From Chloroflexota bacterium (GTDB lineage Bacteria > Chloroflexota > Limnocylindria > Limnocylindrales > CSP1-4), in contig JAJYDP010000334.1 of NCBI GenBank assembly GCA_021777365.1, forward strand, positions 1-5,921: a stretch of 5,921 nucleotides of DNA, read 5' to 3'. Both the position numbers and the translations under genes were made by a program. The number at the start of each line of letters is the position of its first letter. The stretch's first letter is position 1. Of this stretch, positions 5,829 through 5,921 are shown in pieces. The notes beneath the pieces are model-generated. The model was given only the letters and a program-made list of their open reading frames with translations. It was not told the DNA's origin and did not search any database.

Positions 5829-5921
5829 CTACATCTTGATCTCGATGTCGACTCCCGCGGCGAGCGAGAGACGCATCAGGGCGTCCACGGTCTTCGACGA
5901 AGGATCCAGGATGTCGATGAG
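5829..5921 (-). CDS. rpsJ: 30S ribosomal protein S10, 3' end (cut by window edge)
   Basis: S10 belongs to the 30S head and also acts as NusE in transcription antitermination and in transcription-translation coupling. Only the last 30 residues plus a TAG stop are visible: [30 protein letters not shown], with the full-length gene continuing past the right edge. The segment [19 protein letters not shown] matches the very conserved S10 C terminus (E. coli [19 protein letters not shown]). It is too short to be listed by length-based gene finders, but the motif, the frame and its place directly before rplC make it secure. The stop codon abuts the L3 start with no spacer. The operon promoter and leader, if present, lie to the right of the window. 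Confidence 0.96.
   Translation of the reverse strand, partial: LIDILDPSSKTVDALMRLSLAAGVDIEIKM

Noticed and set aside
1..5921. Possible novel system, mobile element, CRISPR array or RNA gene hidden in the cluster
   Set aside because: Nearly every base belongs to a recognised ribosomal protein gene in canonical order; no repeat array, transposase, tRNA-like stretch or unexplained gap was seen.

Overview
The window is a piece of a bacterial chromosome: a stretch of the S10-spc ribosomal protein gene cluster, with every gene on the minus strand. Read in the direction of transcription (right to left), the order is rpsJ(3' end)-rplC-rplD-rplW-rplB-rpsS-rplV-rpsC-rplP-rpmC-rpsQ-rplN-rplX-rplE(5' part), that is S10, L3, L4, L23, L2, S19, L22, S3, L16, L29, S17, L14, L24, L5. 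Twelve genes are complete; S10 and L5 are cut by the window edges. This is the canonical bacterial order with no gene missing, inserted or moved.

The DNA is clearly high in G+C, and codon third positions are mostly G or C. This also explains the long open frames on the opposite strand, which are not genes. The proteins are bacterial in type (for example S3 and L2 with standard bacterial motifs). A zinc-type L24, an L3 without glutamine at the PrmB methylation region, and an L14 ending in SLAPEVL argue against a gammaproteobacterium. They recall Chloroflexota, Actinobacteriota or neighbouring high-GC lineages. I cannot fix the phylum from the sequence alone; Chloroflexota is only a leaning.

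Layout by position: 1-381 L5 (partial), 378-764 L24, 767-1135 L14, 1132-1506 S17, 1503-1718 L29, 1705-2133 L16, 2138-2803 S3, 2805-3143 L22, 3153-3437 S19, 3456-4286 L2, 4290-4592 L23, 4589-5212 L4, 5217-5828 L3, 5829-5921 S10 (partial). Only 41 bases lie between genes, and the longest gap is 18 bases (L2 to S19). Four junctions are ATGA stop/start overlaps, one is a 14-base overlap and one is a directly abutting TAGATG. Shine-Dalgarno sequences usually sit inside the preceding gene. I see no promoter, terminator, tRNA, repeat array or mobile element.

Together the genes make early-assembly and core proteins of both ribosomal subunits: the peptidyl-transferase neighbourhood (L2, L3, L4, L16), the exit tunnel and its rim (L4, L22, L23, L24, L29), the subunit interface (L14), the 5S RNP (L5) and the 30S head and body (S3, S10, S19, S17). 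The tight packing suggests one transcript with translational coupling. I found no previously undescribed system. The points most worth a second look are a roughly 37-residue C-terminal tail on S17, an N-terminal extension on a four-cysteine L24, and TTG/GTG starts for S3/L22.
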